A DNA stretch of 64,000 nucleotides. It comes from BD2-11 sp965221785. GTDB lineage: Bacteria > Gemmatimonadota > Gemmatimonadetes > Longimicrobiales > Gaopeijiaceae. Both the position numbers and the translations under genes were made by a program. How positions within the stretch are numbered: the stretch's first letter is position 1; each line of letters starts with the position of its first letter. The notes beneath the pieces were generated by a model. That model was not told where the DNA came from. It did not search any database and worked only from the letters and a program-made list of their open reading frames with translations. Shown here piece by piece: positions 36,695 to 44,605 of this stretch. The stretch lies in assembly GCA_965221785.1 (NCBI GenBank), contig CBDCSR010000002.1, forward strand, positions 310,001-374,000, read 5' to 3'.

Positions 36695-37309
36695 CTATCC
36701 GGCGGCGGCGAAGTTGGCGGCCACGACGTCCCAGTTGACCGTGTTCCACCACGAGGTCAGATAGTCGGGCCGGCGATTCTGATAGCGCAGATAGTACGCG
36801 TGCTCCCAGACGTCCACGCCGAGAATCGGGGTTTGCCCATCCATGAGCGGGCTGTCCTGGTTCGCCGTGGAGCGCACCAGGAGCCCGGAATCGGTCGCGA
36901 CCACCCAGCCCCAGCCGGAGCCGAAGCGGGTGATGGCCGCGGTGTTGACCCGGCTCTTCAACTCGTCGACGGAGCCGAAGGCAGCCTCGATCGCGGAGGC
37001 CAGGTCACCACTGGGGGCATCGGCGCCGCCCGGAGTCATCAGACGCCAGAACAGCGCGTGATTGACGTATCCGCCGCCGTTGTTGCGCACCGCGCCACCG
37101 ATGGCCTCGGGGACATCGCCCATGTTGCCCAGCAGGTCCTCCACGCTCCGGCCCTGGAGGCCGGGATGCGACTTGAGCGCGGCGTTGAGATTGGCGGTGT
37201 AGGCCGCGTGGTGCTTCGAATGGTGTATCTCCATCGTGCGCGCGTCGATGTGCGGCTCGAGCGCATCGTAGTCGTAACCGAGGTCCGGAAGTGCGTGGGG
37301 ATAGGCCAT
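36695..37309 (-). CDS. Superoxide dismutase (Mn/Fe family)
   Basis: The 204-residue enzyme disproportionates superoxide. The metal ligands are visible in MEIHHSKHHAAY, GGGYVNHALFW and DVWEHAYYLRYQNRR. The segments GGAVRNNGGGYVNH and FGSGWGWVV, with the Gln/His choice near NQDSPLMDG, are closer to the manganese type, but metal use cannot be settled. ATG 37309 gives the standard start YPHALPDLGYDYDALEPHID. It has no signal peptide, so it is cytoplasmic. It is divergent from the Y-family polymerase gene; both may respond to oxidative or DNA damage. Confidence 0.94.
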   Translation of the reverse strand: MAYPHALPDLGYDYDALEPHIDARTMEIHHSKHHAAYTANLNAALKSHPGLQGRSVEDLLGNMGDVPEAIGGAVRNNGGGYVNHALFWRLMTPGGADAPSGDLASAIEAAFGSVDELKSRVNTAAITRFGSGWGWVVATDSGLLVRSTANQDSPLMDGQTPILGVDVWEHAYYLRYQNRRPDYLTSWWNTVNWDVVAANFAAAG

Positions 37310-37369
37310 GGTCGCAGGCTCCGCTGTATGCAAGGGGACGTTCTCCCGGGCACCTTGCCGGGACGAGGC

Positions 37370-38665
37370 GTGGTATGTTGGAGAATCGGCATCGTATCTT
37401 ACAGGCAAGCGCCCCGGAGTTCCACCACTGGCCGCGGGAGAATCTGGAAGCTGAAGACGAACCCGCCGCGCATTCTTCTGGTCGACTGCGACAGCTTCTT
37501 CGTGCAGGTAGCGCGCCTCGAGGATCCCGATGGCGCAGGACGCCGGCGGCTGCTCGTCGTCGGGGGGACGCCGGAGGGGCGGGGCGTGGTCGCGTCGGCC
37601 TCCTACGACGCGCGAAGGCACGGGGTCCGCTCGGCGATGCCAACCGCGCAGGCGCTCCGCCTGTGTCCCGGAGCCGCGGTGGTTCCCGTGCCGAGGGCTG
37701 CGTGCGCGCGGCGCAGCCGGGAAGTCCGGCGGGCGCTGCAGGAGCTGTCTCCCGTGGTCAGACCGGCTTCCATCGACGAATTCTACCTGGATCTCTCGGG
37801 CACGGAGCGGATGTTGGCCGGGGAGTCGCTGGAAGACACCGCCCGGCGCATCCGCGATACCGTGTTGGCGCGCACCGGCATCTCGGTTTCCGTGGGAGGC
37901 GGCACCCGGCGCCTCATCGCCAAGCTCGCCACCGGACTCGCCAAGCCGGCGGGCGTCTGGATCGTGCCCCCGGGAGAGGAATCCGGGTTCATGCGGCGGT
38001 TCGACCTCGAGGACATTCCGGGGATTGGCCCCGCGTTTCGCGCGGCACTCGAGCGCCGATCGCTACGGTCCGTTGCCGACGTGCTGCGGGTCCAGCCGGA
38101 ATGGCTCGAGCGCTGGTTCGGAGCCCGGCGCGCCCGCTGGCTGCACGACCGCGTGCGGGGACTGGACGGCGAGGACGCGCTCCCGGTGCGAGAACGGAAG
38201 TCGGTGAGCGTGGAGCGGACTTTTGCCGCCGACCTCTCCGACGACGATGAGCTGGACGGGGTGCTGTCGCGACAGGTGAACTCGGTCGCGCGCCGCGTTC
38301 GCCGACTCGGTGGGGGAGCGCGCACGATCACCGTCAAGATCCGGGACCGGGATTTCGCGACCCGCCAGTGCAGCCGCACCCTGCCCCGCCCGGTGGAATC
38401 CGACCAGGCCATCCTTCACGTGGCACGCGAGCTTCTTGCCGAACTCCGGTCCCGGCGCCGGACGCCCGCGCGTCTCCTCGGAGTCGCCGCCAGCGGACTC
38501 TCGAGCGAAGGACAGGGAGCGCAACTCGCCTTCTTTCCAGAAGCGGACGAGGGGGATCCGGACCGTGCCCGCCGCATCTCCCGGGTGATGGACGTCGCCC
38601 GCAAACGGTTCGGCGACGGCGCCCTGGGTCCCGGGCGCAGCGTCGATCCCCGAAACATGCAGTAG
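37370..38665 (+). CDS. Y-family DNA polymerase (DinB/Pol IV-like)
   Basis: The protein should carry out error-prone translesion synthesis. Its conserved part begins at about 37465 with RILLVDCDSFFVQVARLEDP, whose Asp residues bind the catalytic metal. SASYDARRHGVRSAMPTAQALRLCP, SIDEFYLDLSGTERM (second metal site), ISVSVGGGTRRLIAKLATGLAKPAG and an HhH region (LEDIPGIGPAFRAALERR) follow, then the little-finger domain. The start is a problem: from GTG 37370 the first 31 residues do not look like the family, and no other standard start lies before the core. CTG 37474, behind GGGAGA, is a non-standard candidate. The C-terminal PFAM-like tail includes a possible clamp-binding QLAFFP motif. Confidence 0.85.
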   Translation: MVCWRIGIVSYRQAPRSSTTGRGRIWKLKTNPPRILLVDCDSFFVQVARLEDPDGAGRRRLLVVGGTPEGRGVVASASYDARRHGVRSAMPTAQALRLCPGAAVVPVPRAACARRSREVRRALQELSPVVRPASIDEFYLDLSGTERMLAGESLEDTARRIRDTVLARTGISVSVGGGTRRLIAKLATGLAKPAGVWIVPPGEESGFMRRFDLEDIPGIGPAFRAALERRSLRSVADVLRVQPEWLERWFGARRARWLHDRVRGLDGEDALPVRERKSVSVERTFAADLSDDDELDGVLSRQVNSVARRVRRLGGGARTITVKIRDRDFATRQCSRTLPRPVESDQAILHVARELLAELRSRRRTPARLLGVAASGLSSEGQGAQLAFFPEADEGDPDRARRISRVMDVARKRFGDGALGPGRSVDPRNMQ

Positions 38666-38710
38666 CCCGCTCCCGGGGCCGGGTCCCCCCTGCTCCTGCG
38701 ATGCTCCCGG

Positions 38711-40408
38711 CTAACGCTCCCAGGGTTTGCGCGCGAAGTAGCTGTTGGCGTCCGCGGCCACCTTGGGGGCAAGCATGATGAGCGCGATCAGGTTGGGTAC
38801 GATGACGATCGCCAGGAAGAGGTCGCCGAGGCCCCAGATCACCGTCAGGGGCAGCACCGCGCCGATGAAGTGCATGATGACGAACGCGACTTTGTACGGC
38901 AGCACGGCGTTCGCCCCCAGCAGATAGTGCGCACAGCGGTCGCCATAGTAGCTCCACGAGATGGCCGTCGATATCGCGAACAGGAGCACCGAGACGACGA
39001 CGATCATGTGCCCCCAGTCACCCAGGCCGGCCAGTCCCCGGCGGAAGCCCTCCATGGTGAGCGGCGCACCGCTCTCGAAGGCTCCGCCGAAGAGGGAGGT
39101 AAGAGCCTGGCCGTCGTCCCCCCTGGCGACGCCTTCGGCCGGGACAACGGTGCCCGTGAACGGCGTCGTTTGCGCCTCGTCCACATAGAGCATGTCGACG
39201 TAGGCGTCGTGCCAGGCGATGTGCACCCCGCCCGGATCCGCGGGGGCTCCGTTCTCGAAGCGGATTTCGGCCGGTGCGTCCGCGGCCTGGTTGTTGCCCG
39301 CGGGATCCACGGTTACATAGCCGATGTCGCCGCCTCCCAGGGTGATCTCGGTCGGGACGCGGGCGTTCCAGACCCCTGTCGTGATGATCACCAGTCCGGT
39401 CATCGAGCAGATCACGATCGTGTCGATGAAGGGCTCGAGCAGCGCAACTACACCCTCCGATACCGGCTCGTCTGTCTTGGCCGCGGCGTGCGCGATCGGG
39501 GCGGAGCCCTGTCCGGCCTCGTTCGAGAAGAGGCCGCGGCGGACTCCCCACATGAGGGTCACGAGGAAGGCGCCCACGCCGGTGCCGGCCACGCCCGCGG
39601 TCGGGTTGAAGGCCTCACGGAAGATGAGACCGAGCGCGGGAACGATGTCGCCGGCGTTGAACAGCAGGATGACCAGCGCCCCGAGGCAGTAGACCGTGGC
39701 CATCACCGGCGCGAGGATGCCGGTCACCCGTCCGATCCTGGTGATCCCTCCCAGGATAACCAGGGCGACGACGCCGGAGGTTACCAGACCGCTCACCGTC
39801 GTCGGGATGCCGAAGATGGTGCGCATTGAATCGGAGACCGTGTTGGCCTGAACCGCGTTGCCGGTGAGGAAGGCGGTCAGCCCGAGCATGATGGCGAAGA
39901 AGACAGCCATCCACTTCCAGCGCGCTCCCAGCCCGCGCTCGATGTAGTACATGGGGCCGCCGCTTACCGTCCCCTCCCACTTGTGGGCATCTCGGTCGGG
40001 CGCTTCCACCTCCCGGTACTTCTGCGCGAGCGTCACCTCGGTGAACTTGGTGGCCATGCCGAGCGCGGCGGTGACCCACATCCAGAAGAGCGCGCCCGGC
40101 CCTCCCCAGTGGATGGCGATCGCCACACCGGCGATGTTGCCGATGCCGACGGTCGCGGACAGCGCCGTGGTCAGCGCCTGGAAGTGCGATACGTCGCCCG
40201 GCTCGTCGGGGTCGTCGTACTTGCCGGACGTGACCGCGAACCCGTGACCCAGCCTGCGCACCTGCACGAAGCCGAGGCGCAGGGTGAGGAAAACGCCCGC
40301 CCCCAGAAGCAGGATCACCATGAAGGGAACCGTCTCGTCGCCGACCGGGATGCCGAGCTCCACGATGTAGCGGTTCCCCAGGTCGGACAGTGTCTGAAAG
40401 AATTCCAC
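38711..40408 (-). CDS. Alanine/glycine:cation symporter (AGCS family)
   Basis: The 565-residue, multi-pass inner-membrane transporter imports alanine or glycine with Na+ or H+. AGCS features are clear: GPGALFWMWVTAALGMATKFTEVTLAQKYRE, GGPMYYIERGLG, FSNEAGQGSAPIAHAAAKT and SWSYYGDRCAHYLLG. Compared with typical AGCS proteins (about 450-480 residues) it has an insert of about 85 residues (near 347-430) after the GVWN segment. The insert is acidic and beta-rich (ITLGGGDIGYVTVDPAGNNQAADAPAEIRFE), so it is probably a folded extramembrane loop. It starts with GTG 40408 after GAGGAG. It converges on the polymerase gene with a 45-nt gap. Confidence 0.9.
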   Translation of the reverse strand: MEFFQTLSDLGNRYIVELGIPVGDETVPFMVILLLGAGVFLTLRLGFVQVRRLGHGFAVTSGKYDDPDEPGDVSHFQALTTALSATVGIGNIAGVAIAIHWGGPGALFWMWVTAALGMATKFTEVTLAQKYREVEAPDRDAHKWEGTVSGGPMYYIERGLGARWKWMAVFFAIMLGLTAFLTGNAVQANTVSDSMRTIFGIPTTVSGLVTSGVVALVILGGITRIGRVTGILAPVMATVYCLGALVILLFNAGDIVPALGLIFREAFNPTAGVAGTGVGAFLVTLMWGVRRGLFSNEAGQGSAPIAHAAAKTDEPVSEGVVALLEPFIDTIVICSMTGLVIITTGVWNARVPTEITLGGGDIGYVTVDPAGNNQAADAPAEIRFENGAPADPGGVHIAWHDAYVDMLYVDEAQTTPFTGTVVPAEGVARGDDGQALTSLFGGAFESGAPLTMEGFRRGLAGLGDWGHMIVVVSVLLFAISTAISWSYYGDRCAHYLLGANAVLPYKVAFVIMHFIGAVLPLTVIWGLGDLFLAIVIVPNLIALIMLAPKVAADANSYFARKPWER

Positions 40409-40583
40409 GGAGGCTCCTCGGCTGCGGGACGGATCGGGTGTCGGAATCGGGAAGGATGCCCCGCGAGTGGACCGTGGTCAACATGGACCGATCCCGGGAT
40501 GGCCGGGCGCCGTGCGCCGAATCGCGCGGGGAGCGGCGCGGAGAACCTGGCGAAAAACGCTCGCAGGGTCCGGGCGGATCCGG

Positions 40584-41507
40584 TCAGGACAACGGCCGCG
40601 CGAGCGCTTCCCCGAGGCGGATTTCCCTCCCGGCGGTCAGGCCGGGCACCCACTCGTGGCTGCCGCGCTCGAGCAGCATGACCACGCACGACCCCAGATG
40701 GAAGGCCATGATCTCATCCCCACGCGAGATGCCGAGCGCGGGCTGGTAGACCCGGCGGCGCTCGGACGGCGGGCGGCGGTTGGTCACCCAACCCCCCTCC
40801 CCCCCGCCCCACCCCGGGTCGAACGCGGTGGAGATGCGCCCGACGTTATACGCCCCGACCGCCACCAGCGCAATCCGCCCGGCGTCGCCCGCAAACGAGC
40901 AGACGACGCGTTCGTTGGTGGCAAGCAGGTCCGGTATCTCGGCCACCGCGGCGGCGTTCACCGGGAAGAGTCCCCCCGGGACATACGACGCCGAGCGGAG
41001 CCGACCCGCCACCGGGGCATGGATACGGTGGTAGTGCCTGGGCGCGAGGTAGATGGTCGCGTACAGCCCGCCGTGGAAGGGCGCCGCGGCCTCTTCCCCC
41101 GCCAGCAGGGCGGCCGCGGAGTAGCGCCGATCCTTCGCCTGCATCAGCCGGCCGTCCGCCACGGTTCCGAGCCGGGTGAGCACGCCGTCCACGGGCGACG
41201 TGACCAGCGAGCCGTCCGACGGCCATTTCCGGGCGCCCGGCGCGAGCCGCCGCACGAAGAAGGAGTTCAGACTGGCGTAATCGGCAGGCGCCTGCGCGGC
41301 TTCGTCCATCCGCGCGCCCACCATGCGCGCGAAGCCGCCGATCAGGGGCGCCCGCAGTGGGCGGGGGATTCCCGCGTCCGCGAGCCGGCCGAAGCCGCGG
41401 CTGGCGACCGCCCGCGGAAGCCGGGATAGGAGTGCGAGCAGAAGCCGCCCGCCCCACGAAGCTCGCGATCGACCTTCCTGCGTTGAGCTCTCCACTCGCC
41501 CCCCCAT
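40584..41507 (-). CDS. psd: Phosphatidylserine decarboxylase
   Basis: Psd makes phosphatidylethanolamine from phosphatidylserine at the inner membrane. The 307-residue proenzyme contains SLNSFFVRRLAPGARKWP, VTSPVDGVLTRLG (Asp of the Asp-His-Ser triad), YLAPRHYHRIHAPVAG and the self-cleavage site HLGSCVVMLLERGS, in which Ser after Gly becomes the pyruvoyl group; the usual LGST reads LGSC here. It has a substrate-membrane N-terminal helix-like segment. ATG 41507 shares one base with the pilC stop (TGATG), while GTG 41510 is an alternative. Its place at the end of a pilus operon looks incidental. Confidence 0.92.
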   Translation of the reverse strand: MGGRVESSTQEGRSRASWGGRLLLALLSRLPRAVASRGFGRLADAGIPRPLRAPLIGGFARMVGARMDEAAQAPADYASLNSFFVRRLAPGARKWPSDGSLVTSPVDGVLTRLGTVADGRLMQAKDRRYSAAALLAGEEAAAPFHGGLYATIYLAPRHYHRIHAPVAGRLRSASYVPGGLFPVNAAAVAEIPDLLATNERVVCSFAGDAGRIALVAVGAYNVGRISTAFDPGWGGGEGGWVTNRRPPSERRRVYQPALGISRGDEIMAFHLGSCVVMLLERGSHEWVPGLTAGREIRLGEALARPLS

Positions 41508-42658
41508 CACCGTACGACGTTGATCATGTCGAAGATCGGAAGATACATGGACACGATCATGCCCCCCACCACGATGCCCAGAAGGGTGACCATCGCCGGC
41601 TCGAACGCCGCGAGCAGGGACTCCACCGAGCGCCCCGCCTCATCGTCATAGAAATCGGCGATCTTCGCCAGCATCTCGTCCAGGCCGCCCGTCTGCTCGC
41701 CGACGTGGATCATCTGCAGCACCATCGGCGGGAAGACTCCGGATGCCCGGAGAGGCGCGGCGATCGTGTTGCCCCCCGCGATCGATCTCCGGGAGTTCAT
41801 GACGGCGTCATGCACCACCCGGTTGCCCGTGCTCGCGGCGGTGATTTCCAGCGCCTCCAGAATCGCCACCCCGGAGGCCACCAGCGTGCCCAGCGTACGG
41901 GCGAATCGCGCCATCCCCATCTTCAGACACAGCGGGCCGACCACCGGGGAAGCCAGCAGCACCCGGTCCAGAACCAGACGGCCGCGAGCGGTGGCGCGGG
42001 CGCGCCTCAGCCCCATCCACGCTCCCGCAGCGAAGAGAGGAGGAAGCCACCAGAATGCCCGCAGGCTCTCGGAGAGACCGATGACCAGCCGGGTGGGTAG
42101 CGGCAAGGGAAGGTCCGACGCCGCGAACATCTCCTGAAAGGTCGGGATCACGAACTCGAGCAGGACCAGCAGGGCACACGCGGCCACCACCACCACCACC
42201 GCCGGGTAGACCAGGGCGCCGCGCACCTTGCGCGAGAGGCGGTCGGTCCGCTCGAGCGAGTCGGCCAGGCGCGCCAGCACCGTATCCAGCACGCCCCCCG
42301 CCTCCCCCGCGGCGACCATGCTGACGAACAGTTGATTGAATACCGCCGGATGCTCGCCGAGCGCTCCCGCAAGGGTCCGGCCCGCTTCGATGTCGTAGCG
42401 CACCTCGCCCACCACCTCGGCCAGCCTCCCGTTGCCGGCCTGCTCCGCGAGCACCCCCAGACTCGGCGCCAGGGGCAGGCCGGACTGGATCATGGTGGCG
42501 AACTGGCGCGCGAACACTGCGATGTCGCGTGACGGCACGCGGCCTCGGAACCGTGAACGGATCCGCTGCCACACTGCTCCGCCACGCGGGCGCCGTTGGG
42601 ACGGAGAGATCGCTCGCGATCTGCCCGCCTGCCCCAGCGCCGGAGGGAGTTCTTCCAC
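41507..42658 (-). CDS. pilC: Type IV pilus inner-membrane platform protein PilC
   Basis: The 383-residue polytopic protein has two T2SSF domains: VFARQFATMIQSGLPLAPSLGVLAEQ to the first transmembrane helix, and MARFARTLGTLVASGVAILEALEITAAS with ILxGGGVGAxG-like GMIVSMYLPIFDMINVV at the C terminus. PilC anchors the pilus and couples PilB/PilT to it. It lacks most of the usual 60-70-residue N-terminal segment. GTG 42658, 5 nt after the pilT stop, is chosen, while GTG 42574 would remove 28 more residues. Neither has a good ribosome site, so it probably relies on coupling to pilT. Confidence 0.9.
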   Translation of the reverse strand: MEELPPALGQAGRSRAISPSQRRPRGGAVWQRIRSRFRGRVPSRDIAVFARQFATMIQSGLPLAPSLGVLAEQAGNGRLAEVVGEVRYDIEAGRTLAGALGEHPAVFNQLFVSMVAAGEAGGVLDTVLARLADSLERTDRLSRKVRGALVYPAVVVVVAACALLVLLEFVIPTFQEMFAASDLPLPLPTRLVIGLSESLRAFWWLPPLFAAGAWMGLRRARATARGRLVLDRVLLASPVVGPLCLKMGMARFARTLGTLVASGVAILEALEITAASTGNRVVHDAVMNSRRSIAGGNTIAAPLRASGVFPPMVLQMIHVGEQTGGLDEMLAKIADFYDDEAGRSVESLLAAFEPAMVTLLGIVVGGMIVSMYLPIFDMINVVR

Positions 42659-42663
42659 GGCCG

Positions 42664-43803
42664 CTAGGAGGACCGCGGGCCGCCGAGCGACCGGAGCAGC
42701 TCTGCGGGATCGGGGGAAATCCGCATCGCGTCCTCCGTGGAAGCCTCTCCGCGCATGCGGAGCTGGCGCAGTGCATCGTTCATGGTCTGCATGCCATGCT
42801 TTCTCCCCGCCTGCATCATCGAAGGAATCTGGTGGACCTTGCGGTCGCGGATGGCGGCGCGCACCGCCGGTGTGCAGATGAGTACCTCGCACGCCGCAAC
42901 ACGCCCGCGACCGCGCGCCCGCGGCAGCAGGTTCTGGGTCACCACTCCCTCCAGCACCAGGGCCAGCTGGGCACGCACTTGGGCCTGCCGTCCCGACGCG
43001 AAGACGTCGATGATGCGGTGGACCGAGGCCGCGGCCGAACTGGTGTGCAGCGTCGCCAGCACCAGGTGCCCGGTTTCCGCGATGGTCAGCGCCGCCGAAA
43101 TGGTCTCGGGATCCCGCATCTCGCCGATGAGGATGACATCGGGGTCCTGCCGGGTCGCCGACTTCAGCGCGGCCGCGAAGCTCATCGTGTCGGAGCCCAC
43201 CTCGCGCTGGCTTACGACGCAGCCCCGCGAGGGATGAACGAACTCCACCGGGTCTTCGATGGTGACGATATGGCCCTTTCGGGTCTCGTTGATCCGGCTG
43301 AGCATGGCGGCCAGCGTCGTCGACTTCCCGGAACCGGTAGGCCCGGTGACCAGCACGAGTCCGTGAGGCCGCTCCACCAGGCGGCGCACAACGCCCGGAA
43401 GGCGCAGGTCCTCGAGCCGGGGGATCTCGTGGGGGATTCTGCGCAGAGCCATGGCGGGCCGTCCGCGCTGGCAATAGCAACTGCAGCGAAAGCGCGCGAT
43501 GCCCGCCAGATCGAAGGCGAAATCGATCTCGCGCCCCGCTGCGAGGCGTTCCCTTCCGGCCTTCGTGAGCACCGAGTTGACCAGCTCCGCCGCCTCGCTC
43601 GGAGCGAGCACGCCGCCGTGGCGTACGTCGACGAGCGCGCCATCGATGCGAAGCCTGGGCGGGATTCCGGCCGTGAGGTGCAGGTCGGATGCGTCCCTTT
43701 CCACCATCTCTTCCAGCAGCGCGCGCAGCGCGGGTGGGGATCCGTGCCCGTCCTCAACCGGGCCCGGTGCAGGTTCCGGGAACGCCGCAGTCGTGTCGGT
43801 CAT
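42664..43803 (-). CDS. pilT: Pilus retraction ATPase PilT
   Basis: The 379-residue hexameric ATPase retracts type IV pili. It has the N-terminal PAS-like N domain (ALLEEMVERDASDLHLTAGIPPRLRIDG), Walker A GPTGSGKST (154-162), the Asp box IVTIEDPVEF, Walker B VILIGEMRDPET and the His box HLVLATLHTSSA, followed by a C-terminal AIRNLIRE-like region. An unusual CSCYC cluster (Cys107, 109, 111) lies in the N-domain linker at a position often occupied by non-Cys residues. The ATG overlaps the comEA stop. Confidence 0.94.
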   Translation of the reverse strand: MTDTTAAFPEPAPGPVEDGHGSPPALRALLEEMVERDASDLHLTAGIPPRLRIDGALVDVRHGGVLAPSEAAELVNSVLTKAGRERLAAGREIDFAFDLAGIARFRCSCYCQRGRPAMALRRIPHEIPRLEDLRLPGVVRRLVERPHGLVLVTGPTGSGKSTTLAAMLSRINETRKGHIVTIEDPVEFVHPSRGCVVSQREVGSDTMSFAAALKSATRQDPDVILIGEMRDPETISAALTIAETGHLVLATLHTSSAAASVHRIIDVFASGRQAQVRAQLALVLEGVVTQNLLPRARGRGRVAACEVLICTPAVRAAIRDRKVHQIPSMMQAGRKHGMQTMNDALRQLRMRGEASTEDAMRISPDPAELLRSLGGPRSS

Positions 43804-44480
43804 TGCCGCACGAAGAAGCGGCCGCGCATGGATTCGAGCGTCGCCGGCCCGATCCCGCGCACCTCGATCAGGTCCTCCACCCGTCCAAAGCCACCCACCT
43901 CATCACGGCGCGCGATGATTCGCGCCGCGAGCGCGGGACCGATTCCACGCACCTGCTCGAGTTCCTCGGAGGTGGCCCGGTTGAGGTCGATGGCGGGCGC
44001 CACCTGATGGTTCGCCGATGAAGCGGAGCTCCGGGTCGTCCGCGGCGTTGCGGTGACCGCCCCGCGCACGCGCCGTCCGCCACCGCCCGCCTCCAGGGTC
44101 AGGTGCGGCGCGAGCCGCTCTATCGTCGCCGGCCCGATCCCGCGCACCCGCGTGAGCGCCTCGAGATCCCCGAAGCGACCCTCCGCAATCCGCGATTCCA
44201 CGATGGCGCGGGCCGCTGCGGGCCCGATGCCGGGCAGCCGGTCGAGCTGCTGCTCGTTCGCCATGTTCGGGTCCAGGCGCTCACCCGGGGCAAGCGGGGC
44301 CGACCGCCGCTCGTGCTCGTCGACCATCTCCCGCGAATCCGCGGCCAGCGCGTTGGCCGAAACCGTGTCGGCCTCCAGGGTGAGGGGAGGCCGCACGGCT
44401 TCCAGCCCCGCCCGTGCGGCGCCCGCCAGAAAGAGGACGCCGGCCGTGATCGCCAGGGTGCGTGATTCGTCGCGTGTCAT
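43800..44480 (-). CDS. ComEA-like DNA-binding protein with duplicated HhH domains
   Basis: The 226-residue protein has an N-terminal hydrophobic segment (TLAITAGVLFLAGAARAG), acting as signal or anchor, and two ComEA-type helix-hairpin-helix modules. The first is around LDPNMANEQQLDRLPGIGPAAARAIVESR to RVRGIGPATIERLAP. The second is around DLNRATSEELEQVRGIGPALAARIIARR to EVRGIGPATLESM. They are joined by a Thr/Ser/Arg-rich linker. ComEA binds incoming double-stranded DNA on the cell surface or in the periplasm. Known ComEA has one such module, so the duplication is notable. It is the first gene before pilT-pilC, with translational overlap, tying DNA uptake to the pilus. Confidence 0.85.
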   Translation of the reverse strand: MTRDESRTLAITAGVLFLAGAARAGLEAVRPPLTLEADTVSANALAADSREMVDEHERRSAPLAPGERLDPNMANEQQLDRLPGIGPAAARAIVESRIAEGRFGDLEALTRVRGIGPATIERLAPHLTLEAGGGGRRVRGAVTATPRTTRSSASSANHQVAPAIDLNRATSEELEQVRGIGPALAARIIARRDEVGGFGRVEDLIEVRGIGPATLESMRGRFFVRQ

Positions 44481-44605
44481 GCTTCGACGATCATCCGACG
44501 GCTGGGGCGAAGGAATGGCGGTTTGGGACTTCCTGCCCTCGAGCGCGCGTTACCCGTTCCAGGAGCGGATCGCCGAATGCCGCCGCAGGCCCGGTCCGGC
44601 CATCC

